Shown here: positions 9,108 to 18,896 of the stretch, one piece after another
How the letters are laid out: every line of letters begins with the position of its first letter
Numbering within the stretch: position 1 is the first letter of the stretch
The notes under the pieces: model-generated
Databases searched by the model: none
What the model was told of the DNA's origin: nothing
The model's input: the letters and a program-made list of their open reading frames with translations, nothing else
Made by a program: the position numbers and the translations under genes
Assembly: GCA_018242525.1 (NCBI GenBank)
Contig: JAFEBS010000033.1
Location: forward strand, 1-64,000
DNA length: 64,000 nucleotides
Reading direction: 5' to 3'
From: Planctomycetota bacterium
GTDB lineage: Bacteria; Planctomycetota; Planctomycetia; Planctomycetales; Planctomycetaceae

Positions 9108-10040
9108 TCAGTTGTTTTCTGGCAATCCTTCGACGTGACCCAGGTTTTTGACCGGTGCGAAGATGGCCAGTACGTCGCTCAGCAATTGTTCATCAATCGG
9201 CTCCGACAGCCATTGAGCCCAGTTGCGAATGTTGTTGGGATTCGCACTGCCGGCGACCGTGGTGGCGATGTCGGGATGAGCACACGAGAACTGCACTGCC
9301 AGCTTGGCGATATCGACGCCGTTTTTCGCACACAGAGCGGCGGCCTGTCGAGCGGCGTTCTTGACGGCTTCCGGTTCCTTCAGCCAGGCGGGCAGGGGGG
9401 CATTTGTCAGTAGTCGGGCGCTGAATGGGCCCGCGTTCATCACCCCAACTCCCTTGGACTTCAGATAAGGGACTGATTCGTCCACGAACCTCGTGTTCTG
9501 CAATGTGTACTGGTTGTACGACAGGACGCAGTCGACATCGATCTGATCGCAGATAAACCGGAAGATCTTCTGAGGATACCCGCTGAATCCGATGAACCGC
9601 ACCTTGCCGGATTGTTGGATCTTCCTGAGCGCAGGAATCGTGACGTCGACAATCTGCTGCATCGGCACGAATTCGATGTCATGACACAGGATGATGTCCA
9701 GGTGATCGGTCCCGAGTCGATGCAGGCTGACATCGACACTTTCGGCGACGCGCTTGGCACTGAAATCAAAGTGTCCCAAGTCATATCGCCCCAGCTTGGT
9801 GCACAGAGTGTAGGAGTCACGGGGGATGCCGCGCAGGGCGATCCCGAGCATGACTTCACTCATTCCTCGACCGTAGAAAGGCGAGGTATCGATGAAATTC
9901 AGACCGCAGTCCAGCGCCACTTTGACACTCTGTAGGGCTTCGTCGAGTTGCACGCTGCGGAATTCCTGGCCCAGTGACGAGGCTCCAAAGCTCAGGATCG
10001 GAAGTTCCAGGCCAGTCTTTCCAAGCGGGCGGGTTTGCAT
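9108..10040 (-). CDS. Aldo/keto reductase
   Basis: A 310-residue NAD(P)H-dependent oxidoreductase of the TIM-barrel AKR family. The ATG at 10040 begins MQTRPLGKTGLELPILSFG, the usual family start; a TTG at 10064 is an alternative. The tetrad is visible: Asp and Tyr in FIDTSPFYG, Lys in LCTKLGRY and His in ILCHDIE. The sequence resembles the L-galactose / D-threo-aldose dehydrogenase branch. It is the second gene of a minus-strand pair, 54 bp downstream of the UxaE-like epimerase, which suggests sugar or sugar-acid catabolism. The exact substrate is unknown. Confidence 0.92.
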   Translation of the reverse strand: MQTRPLGKTGLELPILSFGASSLGQEFRSVQLDEALQSVKVALDCGLNFIDTSPFYGRGMSEVMLGIALRGIPRDSYTLCTKLGRYDLGHFDFSAKRVAESVDVSLHRLGTDHLDIILCHDIEFVPMQQIVDVTIPALRKIQQSGKVRFIGFSGYPQKIFRFICDQIDVDCVLSYNQYTLQNTRFVDESVPYLKSKGVGVMNAGPFSARLLTNAPLPAWLKEPEAVKNAARQAAALCAKNGVDIAKLAVQFSCAHPDIATTVAGSANPNNIRNWAQWLSEPIDEQLLSDVLAIFAPVKNLGHVEGLPENN

Positions 10041-10094
10041 GATGCGTTCTTCAGTGGAATCCAAAGTGGTTCTTCAGCGTGTGCAGACTGGCAA

Positions 10095-11345
10095 TCAGCC
10101 GATGAACAACGGACGCATGTGGCGTTCGTAGATGTTCTCGGTCACCTGCTTGGCAACGATGTCTTCGTTCGCCTTCAGCAGGTCGATATAGCGGGATCCT
10201 GCTTTGGCCGCGATCTTGAAGGAAACATGCAGCAGTTGCCGGACATGGGCGTTGAACTCAGGGTGAGTGGGAATGTGCCGCAAGGCACTGGCCAGTTGCG
10301 GCCCCGTCCAACTGTTGACGGTCGCGGCACTCGGCAGCTTGCCACGATCGATGTCGATGACACTGGCGTAGGGTGCACACAGTTCGTCGACATGCTCCAG
10401 AGCATAGGCGTAGATTTCCCGTGCCAGGGCCAGGCCATCGCCACCCGCTTCGGCCAGGCCGATCAACTCTTCCAGCCAGGTCGTTCCGGCCGTCTTCACA
10501 TGCAACCCCGCCCCGGTTCGCTGCAAAGCCCGGCGAATGATCGGATAGATGCTGAACTTGTCGCTGCCGCTATGAACACTCAACTTCAAATTGGCGGGCA
10601 GACCGTATTGATGGATGGCGTGAGCAATCACCGCCAGATCATCGTTGAATTCTTTTTCAAACTGAACCAGATCGCCGACATAGTCAACTCCCTTGTTGAA
10701 ACGGCCGGTGAACTTGGGCGCGATCGTCTGCAGTCGAACCTTTTCGTCCGCCAGTGCCGCCAGGATGATCAGTAGTTCTGGGGGAGTTTGCGGGGCGTCG
10801 GTTTCGTCCATCGACACTTCCGCAATGATGTTGCCTTCTCCCTTGGCGGCGACAATGTGACGGTAGATTTTCCCTGCGTCCTGGACAGCGAGCAGGTACT
10901 TGGCGGCGACACGTTCGACGTCGGCCTGAGTAATTGTCAGCGGGGTGCTGACTCCGGGGACATTCAGTGTCCCCACCAGTTCCGGGTGCCGGTTGACAAA
11001 GGCCTGAACGTCGGCTGCCGCGGCAGGCTTACCGATGGAATCGGCGACGTCGATCGTGAAGAAATCCGAACAGGCCATGAACCGGTCAACGGTTTCCAGG
11101 CGAATGTGGTCGGCGTCAATGTGCCAGCCTTGGGGCCATCCCAGTTCCTGGACGGCAACCTTGGCAGCATCGAAAACAGATTGCGGCTCGGAACCGATAA
11201 AGGTATGTTCGCGATTCGACTTATTCCAGACAGGAGCGACGTCAATCCCATCCCGGGCCAGCATCTGAAAGGCGCGTAATTGCGCCTTGGCCTGATGGGC
11301 AAACCGATCTCCAACACCAAACGAAAATCGTTCCAAAGTCAGCAT
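10095..11345 (-). CDS. Tagaturonate epimerase (UxaE) family protein
   Basis: About 416 residues from the ATG at 11345, which has GAGAGA upstream; an in-frame extension to 11450 overlaps the divergent DUF1559 region and is unlikely. The sequence (FSFGVGDRFAHQAKAQL, HIDADHI, SVHSGSDKFSIYP) matches my memory of the UxaE family, whose characterised members interconvert D-tagaturonate and D-fructuronate in hexuronate breakdown. His and Asp residues in HIDADHI and SVHSGSDK are candidate metal ligands. Co-transcription with an aldo/keto reductase fits sugar-acid metabolism. The family call is from recognition, not a search. Confidence 0.78.
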   Translation of the reverse strand: MLTLERFSFGVGDRFAHQAKAQLRAFQMLARDGIDVAPVWNKSNREHTFIGSEPQSVFDAAKVAVQELGWPQGWHIDADHIRLETVDRFMACSDFFTIDVADSIGKPAAAADVQAFVNRHPELVGTLNVPGVSTPLTITQADVERVAAKYLLAVQDAGKIYRHIVAAKGEGNIIAEVSMDETDAPQTPPELLIILAALADEKVRLQTIAPKFTGRFNKGVDYVGDLVQFEKEFNDDLAVIAHAIHQYGLPANLKLSVHSGSDKFSIYPIIRRALQRTGAGLHVKTAGTTWLEELIGLAEAGGDGLALAREIYAYALEHVDELCAPYASVIDIDRGKLPSAATVNSWTGPQLASALRHIPTHPEFNAHVRQLLHVSFKIAAKAGSRYIDLLKANEDIVAKQVTENIYERHMRPLFIG

Positions 11346-11498
11346 GGGGTCTCTCTCAGAAGAAGCGGATCGCACGAATGTTGACGCGGCACTGCAGATT
11401 TGGCAATGAATGGCGTGATTTTGCCGGTCCCGATTTTCGGCACCGGGCACACCCGTCGCTTTTCATTGCGATGCGGGTTACATGAGGAGTCCACCGCG

Positions 11499-12263
11499 AT
11501 GACCGGAAGCGCCGACGCATCCTCGGATCTCGATCGCCCCCCGTTCACGCACGGGTCGAGGCGGCGAGTCTGGGCGGTCAATGTCGCCATCGTCATCGGT
11601 GTTGTCGTCCTGGGACTGGCTCTGGTGCTGCCGGTGACTCGAAGCGCCGGACCGACAGCGCGCAAAATGGAATGTTTGAACAACCTCAGAAATGTTGGAC
11701 TCGAGGTGCACAACTTCGAAGCGAGCAGTGGCGCCTTGCCACCCGCCTTCACGGTGGATCCGGACGGTCAGCTGCTACACAGTTGGCGGAGTGCGATTCT
11801 ACCAGCCCTTGACGCGAAAGATGTCTATTTGAAAATCGACCGTTCGAAGGCTTGGGACAATCCAGCGAATGCCGAGGCCTACAACACCAGTCTATCCATT
11901 TTTCGTTGCTCAGCGTCGACTCTTCCGAAATCGCACACGACTTATCTGGCTGTCGTCGGGATTAACGCGGCTTTCCATCCCACCAGACCTCGGGCTCTTT
12001 CTGAAATCACCGATGGTCATGAGCAAACATTGATGCTGATCGAAGCTCCTCAGGATCAAGCGGTCCACTGGATGGCTCCCGTCGATGCCGATGAACAGCT
12101 TGTCACGGGGATTGGGGCGAGCCGAAAAACAGCGCACGCGCACGGTGTGCACGTTGTGATGATCAATGGAAGTGGTCGATTTCTGAGCGTCAATGTAGAC
12201 CCGAGGATTCTTCGCACACTCGTAACGATTAATGCCAATGACTCCATGAATTCGAGTCCGTAG
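11499..12263 (+). CDS. DUF1559 family prepilin-like protein
   Basis: A 254-residue protein. The ATG at 11499 is preceded by GAGGAG (11484-11489) at good spacing, better than the 11400 start. After a short polar N-terminus there is one transmembrane segment (about residues 22-43), then the motif ARKMECLNNLRNVGLEVHNFE typical of DUF1559, and a C-terminal block ending in GVHVVMINGSGRFLS. It lacks an obvious GFTLVELL prepilin site, so processing is uncertain. The family is abundant in planctomycetes and of unknown function. Confidence 0.86.
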   Translation: MTGSADASSDLDRPPFTHGSRRRVWAVNVAIVIGVVVLGLALVLPVTRSAGPTARKMECLNNLRNVGLEVHNFEASSGALPPAFTVDPDGQLLHSWRSAILPALDAKDVYLKIDRSKAWDNPANAEAYNTSLSIFRCSASTLPKSHTTYLAVVGINAAFHPTRPRALSEITDGHEQTLMLIEAPQDQAVHWMAPVDADEQLVTGIGASRKTAHAHGVHVVMINGSGRFLSVNVDPRILRTLVTINANDSMNSSP

Positions 12264-12302
12264 AACTTATTGTCGTTGGGAACCCCATCCCTCGATTCAC
12301 AG

Positions 12303-14162
12303 TTATTTCGTCGCGTGCGAGACTTCGGTTTGGCCAACGGTGTCCGCGAGATGCGGGCCACCCATGCGATTCATGGCCTGCATCGGGTTGACGCGCAGAT
12401 TGTGGGCGGGAATTCGGGCGATCTGTTGATCGAACTTCAGGCGGAACAGCGTCAGCTTGTCCCGGGAAGTCCGTGCCCGGGGAATTCTCTGGCTGGTTTC
12501 CAGGGTTTCGACAGTCCCGAAGGACTCGATTTCGTCCTTGAGCGATGCCATGGCCACTACCAGCACCTCCGGGGATTTGATCTCGGCAGCGCGTAGAAAG
12601 CTGAGGTTGTGCAGCAGTACGGCGTCATCGGGCATATAGAACAAGCCCATCATGCCGTGGAACGAATTGGCACTCATGTCGATCAGGATGGGCAATTTGT
12701 CCTTAACAACATGCTGACGAACGGATTTCAGAAACACGACATCCTGCCGGTTGCTGTCGATATGCTGAGCGGCATAGAAGTGGCCGCCGGCATAACAGCC
12801 GAACAGCACCGTAAATGCGACAGCCCCCGCTCGCCACGCATTCCGGTCGAGCATTGACCACGCCAGAGACGCGGTGATCAGTGGGGCAGCCAGCATCAGG
12901 ACGTACGGTAGCCAGGCGGGACCGGGCAGTTTACTGCCAGCCACAGTCAGTGCGATCACGGCCGGGATTCCGTAGGCAGCAGCAGCGGTCGCCGGATGAG
13001 TGATCCATTTCGGCCAGGCCAGGATCCAGGTTCGCATTTGACGAACACCCAACGCCCCCAGGATCGCCCAGGGTGCGATGGCATGCAACATGTAGTGGTG
13101 GTGTTTGCCGCCGGGAATGGAAAAGACCACCGGAACCAGCAGGGCCCAGCACCACAGAAATCGTTCGGGTGAAGTCCGATCGCGCCAGGCAGCCGTTCGG
13201 GTGACGTAGAATCCCGCGGGAATCATCACCGTCCAGGGCATCAGCATCCACAGCAGATTGACGGGGTAGTACCAGAGCGGCTCATTAATCTCCTTGTATG
13301 TTCCTCGCAAACGGCCAAACAGGTCGAAGTACCAGACGTCGAAGGCGTCCGGATATCGACTGTAGGCGGCCACGGGCCAGGCGAACATCACCGCTAGAAA
13401 CAGGATCACCCCCCAGACCCAGACATACTTGGCAATCCGCTGTGGCTGCAGGCTGAGCACCAGGAAACCAGCGAGTGGAATCGAGGCCATCACGGTCCCG
13501 AAAATCAGCCCCTTGACCAGATTGGTCGCCCCCATCAGCAGGAAAAAGGCGGTGACCCAGCGGGAACGCGGGCCGAACAGCGTATTCAAGACGGTGCCCC
13601 ACCTGGTCCGCGTCGCATTCACCAACCCGACCGCCTGACCGCCGACAAACTCAATCTTCACAAACACGGCGACAACGGTCGTGACGATGCCCGTCAGATA
13701 GATTTCATCTTCCGCCAGCCAGCCGTAACGCGTGAACTCAAGGGTTGTCGCCAACACCAACCCAGCCAGCAGTCCCAGCGACCGACCATACCACAGGGCC
13801 GCCATCCAGGCGGTGAGCAGGACGACATAGGTTCCCACCAGAGTTGGACCAATGCGGACAATGGCTTCACTGTCGCAGCGTCCGAACGGAGTGGCCAGCG
13901 CGACAGTAATCCACTGAGGCAGCGGAGGGCTTTCCAGCCAGGGCTCGATCGGCATCGCTGTCGGAGCGCGATCGGGTGCCTGGCCGTTGATTTTCGGGAT
14001 GACAAAATCGCCGTCGGCGAACATGGACCGGGCTGTTTGCGGCAGGACACATTCGTGCAACGTCAGCGGGCGACCGCTGATGATGGCGATGCCAAACAGC
14101 AGGATGCAGTATCCGATCAACGTCGCAAAGTCACGGCGATTCAGAGATTCGGACGAATTCAT
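12303..14162 (-). CDS. ArnT/PMT-type membrane glycosyltransferase
   Basis: A 619-residue polytopic membrane protein. ATG 14162 has AGGGGAG upstream at good spacing; longer starts at 14201 and 14216 exist. An N-terminal helix is followed by the lumenal loop LTLHECVLPQTARSMF, matching the acidic-residue loop of GT39/GT83 enzymes in which an aromatic-Glu/Asp pair near the first helix binds the donor. About ten hydrophobic segments follow, then a soluble C-terminal part (about 480-619). Known relatives move sugars from polyprenyl-phosphate donors to lipid A or protein. The acceptor here is unknown. It is a lone minus-strand gene. Confidence 0.87.
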   Translation of the reverse strand: MNSSESLNRRDFATLIGYCILLFGIAIISGRPLTLHECVLPQTARSMFADGDFVIPKINGQAPDRAPTAMPIEPWLESPPLPQWITVALATPFGRCDSEAIVRIGPTLVGTYVVLLTAWMAALWYGRSLGLLAGLVLATTLEFTRYGWLAEDEIYLTGIVTTVVAVFVKIEFVGGQAVGLVNATRTRWGTVLNTLFGPRSRWVTAFFLLMGATNLVKGLIFGTVMASIPLAGFLVLSLQPQRIAKYVWVWGVILFLAVMFAWPVAAYSRYPDAFDVWYFDLFGRLRGTYKEINEPLWYYPVNLLWMLMPWTVMIPAGFYVTRTAAWRDRTSPERFLWCWALLVPVVFSIPGGKHHHYMLHAIAPWAILGALGVRQMRTWILAWPKWITHPATAAAAYGIPAVIALTVAGSKLPGPAWLPYVLMLAAPLITASLAWSMLDRNAWRAGAVAFTVLFGCYAGGHFYAAQHIDSNRQDVVFLKSVRQHVVKDKLPILIDMSANSFHGMMGLFYMPDDAVLLHNLSFLRAAEIKSPEVLVVAMASLKDEIESFGTVETLETSQRIPRARTSRDKLTLFRLKFDQQIARIPAHNLRVNPMQAMNRMGGPHLADTVGQTEVSHATK

Positions 14163-14422
14163 ACGCAAGGCTCCCCTGGATCCGATGGACGGGGAACGCA
14201 TCTTCTGCCCCCCCATGAACCACCGGAACGGGTTCTAGGCGATCCCGATAACAGGGTCAACTCCAACTCTGCAACACGTCTGCAGGATTGAAGTTGAGTC
14301 CATTTGATGGGGAAGTCCCGCAGAACCAGACAATGGCCGCGATTGAAGCCCAGCAATCGCCAGGCATCGGCCGGAGCCCGAGTGAGGTCTACGTCAAGAA
14401 TGCATTCTGACGCCAACCGAGG

Positions 14423-15868
14423 TCATGCCAGAATCTCCCGAACCACGTGTCCGTGGACATCGGTCAGGCGATAGTCTCGCCCCGCGTGGCGATACGTGAG
14501 CTTGGTATGGTCGAAACCCAGCAAATGCAAGATCGTTGCATGCAGGTCGTGAACGTGAACCAGGTTTTCCACCGCGCGATAGCCGAAGTCGTCCGTGGCA
14601 CCATAGGCCATTCCGCCCTTGACCCCGCCCCCGGCCAGCCAGACTGTGAATCCCCAGTGGTTGTGATCCCGCCCGCCGCCCGGTTTACCATTCACCAGTT
14701 CCACGGCCGGTGTGCGTCCGAACTCGCCACCGCAGATGATCAGCGTTTCGTCAAACAATCCTCGCTGCTTCAGATCCGTCAGCAGCGCTGCGATCGGACC
14801 ATCGCATTCGTCAGCGAGTTTCTTGTGTTCGGTCGCAATGCTGTTGTGACTGTCCCAGGGTTGCACGTCGCCATGAAACAGTTGGACCACGCGCACTCCT
14901 CGTTCAATCAACCGCCGGGCCAGCAGTAATTGACGACCATGCAGTCCGCTTCCGTAGGCGTCCTGCACATGTTGCGGTTCCTGGCCAATATCGAAGGCAT
15001 CTGTCGCTTCCATCTGCATGCGATACGCCAGTTCAAAGGCCTGGATCCGGGCCTCCAGTTCGGGCTCGTCCGTGCGAGTTTTCTGGTGCAACCGGTTCTG
15101 CTTCTGCAGCAGATCCAATTGACGCCGCTGATCGTCGCGTGTGACAACTCCGTTGCGAATGTTTTCGATCAGCTCATCGACTTTGGTTTTACGGGTGTCC
15201 AGGTGAGTTCCCTGGAAGACGCCCGGCAGGAAGGACGATCGCCAGTTCGAGACATCCGCGACCGGCAGGCCCGGGCACATGGCGATGTACCCGGGCAGAT
15301 TCGCGTTTTCGCTCCCCAGGCCATAGGTGACCCACGACCCCAGGCTGGGCCGCGACAATCGTTCATCGCCGCAATTCATCAGCCGCATCGATTGCTCGTG
15401 ATTCGGCGTATTGGCGTGCATCGAACGGATGAAGCAGATGTCGTCCACATGCTGAGCGGTCTTGGCGAAGATCTCACTGACGGGCAGACCGCATTGACCA
15501 TACTGCTGGAACTTGAAGGGGGAAGCCATCGCCGCTCCGGTCGCTCGTTCGGTCGTCAACTTGTTGTCGGACGGCAGCGGCTGTCCGTCGTACTTGGCCA
15601 GCAGCGGTTTCGGATCGAACGTGTCGACTTGAGATGGCCCGCCATTCAGATAGATATGGATGATGTGCTTGACGCGGCCGGGAAACTGTGACGGGCGCGG
15701 AGTGAGCGGCGAGATTTCCACGGGTGCGGCACCCAGCCGGTGTTCATCTCCCAGCAATCCGTACAGGCCCAACATCCCCAGGCCGGTTCCCATCTGCGAC
15801 AGCATCTGACGGCGGGAATAAGCTGGTTGGAACCCGGCATTCCCCGGTCGGTTTCTATTCGTTGTCAT
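14423..15868 (-). CDS. DUF1501 protein, Tat-exported (second copy)
   Basis: A 481-residue DUF1501 protein with a twin-arginine leader (YSRRQMLSQMG near residue 17). Core motifs are YLNGGPSQVDTFDPKP, ICGGEFGRTP and the C-terminal HDLHATILHLLG. It lies 35 bp downstream of the PSD1-type cytochrome gene on the same strand, so the pair repeats the arrangement at 3.2-7.1 kb. The two DUF1501 proteins are clearly paralogous but well diverged. Role unknown; predicted periplasmic. Confidence 0.94.
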   Translation of the reverse strand: MTTNRNRPGNAGFQPAYSRRQMLSQMGTGLGMLGLYGLLGDEHRLGAAPVEISPLTPRPSQFPGRVKHIIHIYLNGGPSQVDTFDPKPLLAKYDGQPLPSDNKLTTERATGAAMASPFKFQQYGQCGLPVSEIFAKTAQHVDDICFIRSMHANTPNHEQSMRLMNCGDERLSRPSLGSWVTYGLGSENANLPGYIAMCPGLPVADVSNWRSSFLPGVFQGTHLDTRKTKVDELIENIRNGVVTRDDQRRQLDLLQKQNRLHQKTRTDEPELEARIQAFELAYRMQMEATDAFDIGQEPQHVQDAYGSGLHGRQLLLARRLIERGVRVVQLFHGDVQPWDSHNSIATEHKKLADECDGPIAALLTDLKQRGLFDETLIICGGEFGRTPAVELVNGKPGGGRDHNHWGFTVWLAGGGVKGGMAYGATDDFGYRAVENLVHVHDLHATILHLLGFDHTKLTYRHAGRDYRLTDVHGHVVREILA

Positions 15869-15903
15869 GTGAACCTCATCCTGGAATCTTCACTGTCAGA
15901 CCG

Positions 15904-18687
15904 TCAATCGACATACATCAGCTCGTTGGAACAGAGCAGTACCTGAGCCAGTTGTTCCCAGCGTAGCAACGCTGACCCGGGGTCAGGCGGGACTGCCAGG
16001 AATTCGTCGCACGCGGCTAGTTCTTCGGCGGTTGGTTCTCGAGTGAACACAATTCGATACAAGGCGGTCGCTTGAGTCACTCGCTGCTCTTTTGCCGCGG
16101 CTTCCGCACGCGCGGAGAGTCCGCGAGCCTGCTCAATCACAAACGGAGAATTCAGCGCGAACAGGGCCTGCTGCGGCACCATTGTCCGGGGTCGGCGTTC
16201 CACGGACTGATCGGGCGACGCGAAATCGAAGGCCCGGAACATCCCCGGCAAACTCTGTCGATCCACCAGGCCGTAGATTGTCCGACAACGGCTTTGCGGA
16301 TCGTTGATGTCTGACGGTCGTCCCCCATCCCGCTGTTCGAGCCGGCCCGAGATTGCCAGCAACGTGTCCCGCATTGCTTCAAAACTGAGTCGTTGAGCAC
16401 GTGGTGCCAAGCCGCGCTCCGCATCACCTGTTTCCCGATCCGTCGTCGATTGCTGCCAGGTGGCGGACAGCAGGATTCGTCGGTGCAGCGTCTTCAGCGA
16501 CCAGCCGTCGCGCATGAACTGTGACGCCAGATGGTCCAGCAATTCCGCGTGGACCGGAAGAGTACTCCGCTTGCCGAAATCGCTGGGGGTGGAGACCAGT
16601 GGTTCACCGAAGTGATACATCCAGACGCGATTGACCATCACGCGAGCCGTCAGCGGATTCTGTGAACTGGCGATCGCTCTGGCCAGATCCAGTCGGCCGC
16701 TGCCGGCCCCAAACGGCTGACGATCCGATCCTGCCAGGATTTCGAGGAACTGGCGGGGCACCCGTCGACCGGGCTGAGTCGGATTACCGCGGACAAAGAT
16801 CCGGGAATCGTAGGTCGATTCCGCATCGTTCAGAACCATTGCTCGTGGAGTCACGTGGGGCGACTTGACCGCCATGCGATCCAGTTCCTGCAGCTTGCCT
16901 CCAAACTGATCGGTCTGCTGTCGCGACATGTACCGTCGCGTCTGACTCCTGGGGAAATACAGCGGGCTGTCACGTCCCACCAGCAAATCGATCAACTGCT
17001 GCCGCGGATCATCGACAGATCCCAACTCGGCACTGACGGGCCGCGTTTTTTCCTCTTCGTACGTTCGTTTCAGCAATTCCCCGTAGACCCGCCCCACATC
17101 GGCCCGGCTGACTAACGTCGCCGTGCTGAGGGCTTCGCGCACCAGCGGATTGATCTGACCGGGGGCCGTTCCTGGTGCCCGGTTTTCCCACAACGATTTC
17201 GCCCGGGCGACTCGTTCCGGCTCCAGGTTCGGATGTTTGACATCCCCTTCCAGCAACAGATGCCACGGACCGAAGACGGGATCATCCGCGATCTCGGGGC
17301 GATCCAGAAACCGTCGCCAGCGGGCAATCACGGGCGGTCGCAGATCCTCGGGAGCCAGCGACAGGAAAAAAATGGCGGTTTCCAGGGGATCGGGCCGGGT
17401 CGTGGCGACATGCACCAGGTAGTCGCCGACACGCTGGCGAGATGTTTCTGTCAGCTCGTTGAACTGCTGATCGCGAAACGTCCGAACCTCTTCGCGTTTC
17501 GCGCCGTATTGCGTTTCAAACTCCGTCGCCTCACCCGCGGCCGGGACACCCGCCAGCGGCAGTTCCAGCGGAACTTCGCTGCTGGCGAATACACCATACA
17601 ACGAATAGTAATCGGCGGTCGAAACCGGATCGTATTTGTGATCGTGACAGCGGGCACAAGCCACGGTCAGCCCCAGGAACCCGCGTGAAACCGTGTCGAT
17701 TTGATCATCAATGACATCATGAATGTTGTTGTCGAACATTCGGCCCAGCGTCAGGAATCCCATCGCCCCCAGTCGCCAAGGTTCGACTTTCGGTTCGATC
17801 AGGTCTGCCGCCAGTTGTTCTCGGATAAACTGATCGAACGGCGTATCTTCATTGAAGGCGCGAATTACGTAATCGCGATAGGTGTAGGCAAACGGGCGAA
17901 TCCGATCATCTCCATACATCAGTACTCCATCCTTCGTGTCAGCAAACCGAGCCACATCCAGCCAGTGCCGCCCCCAGCGCTCTCCATACCGGGGCGACTG
18001 CAACAGCCGGTCCACGACCTTTTCGAAAGCGGTCGTGGTCGGTGCCGGATCATCCACGAAGGCCTGGACATCGTCCCAGGTTGGAGGAAGCCCGATCAGA
18101 TCCTGATAGACTCGCCGGATCAATGACCGGCGGTCCGCTGCGGCTGCCGGGTGTAATCCTGCCGCTTCATACCTGGCGAGGACAAACCGGTCGATCGATG
18201 TGCGCGCCCACGCGGCATCCTTCACCGCCGGAACGGCTGGATCGGTGACCGGTCGAAACGACCAGTGCTGTCGATCCGCGTCAGTGATGGCAAAATCCGC
18301 CTTCGATTTGCCAATCACCTGAGATTCGGGCCAAGGGACTCCCAGTTCCACCCATTTCGTCAACGAGGCGATTTCGGAATCACCCAGTTTTTCCTCGGGG
18401 GGCATTTTCAACTTGCCCCGCTGGTGGACCGCCTGCACCAGCAAACTGTCGGCAGCCTGCTTCTCGATCACGGCAGGACCCGATTGCCCCCCTTTGATCA
18501 GATTGGCTCGTGACGTCAGCCGCAATCCGGCTTCAGGATCATCGTCCCCATGACATTCAATGCATTTGGCGACCAGTAACGGACGCACAGACCGCTCGAA
18601 AAAATCGCCGGTCTCATCGGCACTTGCAGTGGCAGCGAATGTCATTACAAGCACGAACGGCATCAATTGCCGGGAAATCAGCGTCAT
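15904..18687 (-). CDS. PSCyt1-DUF1549-DUF1553 (PSD1) cytochrome protein (second copy)
   Basis: A 927-residue exported protein. ATG 18687 has GCGAGG upstream at good spacing; ATG 18708 is an alternative adding seven residues. The signal peptide ends near TASA. A PSCyt1 haem motif CIECH (about residues 42-46) is followed by DUF1549, with CARCHDHKYDP in its C-terminal part, and a long DUF1553 region at the C-terminus. It is about 100 residues longer than the first copy, mostly between DUF1549 and DUF1553. Same operon plan: cytochrome gene first, DUF1501 gene second. Confidence 0.93.
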   Translation of the reverse strand: MTLISRQLMPFVLVMTFAATASADETGDFFERSVRPLLVAKCIECHGDDDPEAGLRLTSRANLIKGGQSGPAVIEKQAADSLLVQAVHQRGKLKMPPEEKLGDSEIASLTKWVELGVPWPESQVIGKSKADFAITDADRQHWSFRPVTDPAVPAVKDAAWARTSIDRFVLARYEAAGLHPAAAADRRSLIRRVYQDLIGLPPTWDDVQAFVDDPAPTTTAFEKVVDRLLQSPRYGERWGRHWLDVARFADTKDGVLMYGDDRIRPFAYTYRDYVIRAFNEDTPFDQFIREQLAADLIEPKVEPWRLGAMGFLTLGRMFDNNIHDVIDDQIDTVSRGFLGLTVACARCHDHKYDPVSTADYYSLYGVFASSEVPLELPLAGVPAAGEATEFETQYGAKREEVRTFRDQQFNELTETSRQRVGDYLVHVATTRPDPLETAIFFLSLAPEDLRPPVIARWRRFLDRPEIADDPVFGPWHLLLEGDVKHPNLEPERVARAKSLWENRAPGTAPGQINPLVREALSTATLVSRADVGRVYGELLKRTYEEEKTRPVSAELGSVDDPRQQLIDLLVGRDSPLYFPRSQTRRYMSRQQTDQFGGKLQELDRMAVKSPHVTPRAMVLNDAESTYDSRIFVRGNPTQPGRRVPRQFLEILAGSDRQPFGAGSGRLDLARAIASSQNPLTARVMVNRVWMYHFGEPLVSTPSDFGKRSTLPVHAELLDHLASQFMRDGWSLKTLHRRILLSATWQQSTTDRETGDAERGLAPRAQRLSFEAMRDTLLAISGRLEQRDGGRPSDINDPQSRCRTIYGLVDRQSLPGMFRAFDFASPDQSVERRPRTMVPQQALFALNSPFVIEQARGLSARAEAAAKEQRVTQATALYRIVFTREPTAEELAACDEFLAVPPDPGSALLRWEQLAQVLLCSNELMYVD

Positions 18688-18896
18688 CCCAAAACCTCGC
18701 AAACGCATAAATCAACCCAACTTCATTGTCGCTGGTTTTGAGGTCGGGGCCAAGTGGTGAAACGCTGAGATTGGCAGATTCCACAGTTCGGGAAATCGTG
18801 AACAAAGTCGGTGCCCGCGTGTGAATGAGCAGGCTGCAGCCAATCAGAACGCGCCCTATAAGCCGCATGCACCACGAGTTCACCCGCTCACGACAA

